This document shows positions 61,904 to 64,000 of a stretch of DNA of 64,000 nucleotides, piece after piece. Position numbers and translations under genes: made by a program. Under the pieces are notes generated by a model. That model saw only the letters and a list, made by a program, of their open reading frames with translations, made no database searches and was not told the DNA's origin. This DNA is from Lycorma delicatula (Eukaryota > Arthropoda > Insecta > Hemiptera > Fulgoridae): contig NC_134456.1 of assembly GCF_047948215.1 (NCBI RefSeq), forward strand, positions 78,544,515-78,608,514, given 5' to 3'. Every line of letters starts with the position of its first letter. Within the stretch, counting starts at the first letter, position 1.

Positions 61904-62984
61904 CATTTGTTAGTTGCTATAATCAAAAACGTTGTTAGGCATCTGACATGAAGTGGAGTACAAACTACTCCTGAAACTGACACAATCATTAAATAGCAAA
62001 ACAACTTCATTAATACAAACGAAACTTGAGTCAATGAATAGACTAATTTGAGGGAATTTCCAAAATCTTTAAATTGCATTAATATGTTAAAACATATCTG
62101 ACAAATTCTACATCAAAAAAATTAATCGTTATTCATATTTCTGTCCCTTCTTGCAAGCTTTATTTTTCTATATTATCTATATTTATTAAAAAAAAACACA
62201 AAAAAAACATTTATAACGTAATAAAATCATTGAATTTTCAAAGTTCTGAAGTTTAATCTTAGAATCTTTTTTTTGAAATTGTAATTACTGTAATAATATC
62301 AGGATTATCTTTACATTTAATGTTTTATTTATTACGTAACTCTATTTTTATGCTTAATTTTTATCATAGGCAAATATATAAATCCTATTGCGTATTTAAT
62401 TACTCTTTATTTTTAAAAAATAAAATAAAATTTATTCGTGCTCAAATTCTGACGGCAAATTACAATTTATGAATTTATTTTTGGACAAAATAAAATTTTA
62501 TAGCTTTAGAAAAATGTCATGTGTGACCGGAATTTGAACCCAAACCCCCTAATTTTTTTAAAGAATATTTAAGATTTATAGAAGTTTCGTTTATACAGAT
62601 TTCATCGTAATAATTTTTTTAACGACATTTGTTTTAATCATTTCATCAATTAATCTTCTAACACCCTATATTTAAGAATCACGAAATTACTATTTTTTTT
62701 TCTTAGTAATTTCGCCATTCTTAAATAAGTAGTTGTAAATTAATAAAGGAAAATAACATTTACAGAATATTATTTTAAAAATCATTAAAAAAATTAACTT
62801 TTTTAGCTAGGGTTTGGTTGAGAATTTTTTTTAAATTTCTGGATTATTAATTATTTTTAGAACTGTAAATTGTGATTTAAATGTAACAAGAATGTACCCT
62901 CTACCGACTTAGTTAAAAATATTTTTATTTTCTTTCATTGAAAATAATGTTATAATAATGTATGTATTTTGTTTGTCTTTCGAA
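60672..62984. other. AT-rich DNA with a TA microsatellite
   Basis: A TA run lies at 61870-61901. A less AT-rich patch at 61462-61660 has a 68-codon frame without motifs. At 62519-62556 a phrase GTGACCGGAATTTGAACCC resembles a degraded SINE B box on the minus strand, but nothing around it confirms this. Confidence 0.55.
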
Positions 62985-63344
62985 ACGTGGTGACGTGTAG
63001 GGCCAGGTAGACTCGTTACCTACGAAATCCTGCTCGCCTTCATTCAAGAACGAGGAAGTCGGGGTGCTTCTGATGATGAAATCAGGGACCGTTGCGGTGT
63101 GAGTGGGCACGAATAAGGAGAATGGCATGCACAATGCATGTCTGGATCCTAGTAGGATAGGAACGGGAACGCGTAGCCCTCCTAAGGAAGGGCGTCTTGG
63201 CTACCTAGAAGAGGGAATCCGGACATCCTTATGATCCAGGGAGTTGCCGGTTGGTGGCCTCTGGATTGGGCCAAGCTAGGGATTCCCTGAGACGACCGAG
63301 TTAGGCCTAAACGGCGGGGACCGGTTGTCTTGGGGGTGATCAAT
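62985..63344 (+). other. GC-rich block upstream of a LINE fragment
   Basis: A sharply GC-rich stretch (for example GGGATTCCCTGAGACG, GGCGGGGACCGGTTGTC) runs directly into the reverse-transcriptase fragment that follows. It does not read as the preceding part of a reverse transcriptase in any frame that I can recognise. It may be a LINE 5' leader joined to the 3' end by an internal deletion. The 69-codon minus-strand frame at its left edge has no motif. Confidence 0.5.
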
Positions 63345-63740
63345 GATTGTTAGGCAGGAGGTCTCAACTATCATTACCTAACAAGCAATTACTATACTCA
63401 GCGGTCCCGAAACCGATTTGGACCTACGGAATCGCAACTATGGAGCACGAAAATTGAGAGTAACATCAAAGTCGTACAGCGATTTCAGAACAAAATATTG
63501 AGAAATTTAACGGAAGCGCCGTGTTTTGCGAAAAATTCTATGATACACCATTATCAGGGATTGCCAACCGTTCGAAAGGCGATACGGCAATTCGATACAA
63601 AATAAAAAAAAAAACTGAATAGACATTTGAACTGGCTCCCGGTAAACTTCCTGGATAACAACAAGGACGTAAGGTGCCTAAAGCGGTTGTATATATTAGA
63701 ACTGTAAGTTCTCCGAGATTTGAGGTGAATCATCAACCCT
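63345..63740 (+). pseudogene. Jockey-type LINE reverse transcriptase, extreme C-terminus
   Basis: Frames read LLGRRSQLSLPNKQLLYSAV and PKPIWTYGI (63338-63430), then, after a shift, ESNIKVVQRFQNKILRNLTEAP (63450-63525), GLPTVRKAIRQFDTK (63560-63605) and LNRHLNWLPVNFLDNN up to RCLKRLYILEL (63700). This is the typical end of jockey-like ORF2 (NKLLIYKAVLKPIWTYGIQLWG...RRLKR), and it corresponds to 24.4-24.06 kb on the other strand. The catalytic part is absent, so it is a dead 3' fragment. Confidence 0.85.
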
Positions 63741-64000
63741 AGGGTTGATGTGCATCGTAAGAATTCTTCATTTGTTTTCGCCACTTACTCTTGTTGGTTC
63801 TTTGATTTGTTTCACAATTTCACTGTTTCTATGCTTCATTAATTATTCTTTGTATGCTTAATAAAACAATTTTTTTTTTGCGTTTAATGTTCTGAACTTT
63901 TCAATGTTTCTTGGACTCATGTTTATATATATTTATTTATATTCTTTAAAATATCTATATATATGCATCATATGTATATAGATAACGTATTCTTTGAGGG
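63741..64000. other. AT-rich tail of the window
   Basis: An AATAAAACAA followed by a T run near 63860 lies downstream of the LINE fragment. TA-rich sequence runs to the end. No gene seen. Confidence 0.5.

Overview
The window reads as a gene-poor, very AT-rich stretch of an arthropod nuclear genome. An insect is likely and a hemipteran is my best guess, but the guess rests only on the mix of mobile elements: jockey-like LINEs, mariner/Tc1-type transposons, tRNA-derived SINEs, and long TA, CA and ATT microsatellites. I found no convincing host protein-coding gene, rRNA or genuine tRNA. Almost everything recognisable is a mobile element, usually broken, so the window is a record of repeated insertion, nesting and decay.

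1-12,000: AT-rich DNA with two copies of SINE-1 (one with a clear 13-bp target duplication), a GC-rich module in three copies, a hammerhead-ribozyme-like motif, an apparently exact 565-bp tandem duplication, a fragment of repeat family A, and a copy of repeat family C that carries a SINE-2 with a perfect 14-bp target duplication.

12,000-15,200: the most striking locus. An intact 550-codon LINE ORF1 (Gag-like, three zinc knuckles) lies between two very long ATT arrays in the same orientation. It has a 5' leader and a poly(A) 3' end but no reverse transcriptase, so it looks like an ORF1-only element inserted into an ATT microsatellite.

15,200-30,600: a Tc1/mariner-superfamily transposon with TA duplication, a hAT remnant, a decayed jockey-type reverse transcriptase, and long featureless AT-rich stretches.

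30,600-43,500: family A with a SINE-1 inserted in it (an empty site is visible in the paralogue at 8.58 kb), an inverted-repeat element, a poly(A) retrocopy with a 12-bp target duplication, a foldback element between 13-bp direct repeats, an internally deleted transposon, and a nearly complete mariner of the DD34D type with a few disabling mutations.

43,500-64,000: further copies of families A, B and C, an internally deleted pogo/Tigger-like element, a transposon interrupted by a head-to-head SINE-2 pair, another degraded transposon, a LINE reverse transcriptase whose catalytic Asp pair reads Asn-Asn, and a GC-rich block joined to a jockey C-terminus.

Functionally, the SINEs depend on LINE machinery and the short TIR elements on transposases supplied elsewhere. 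No element here looks autonomous. Coordinates of repeat edges without target duplications are approximate, and all comparisons were made by eye.
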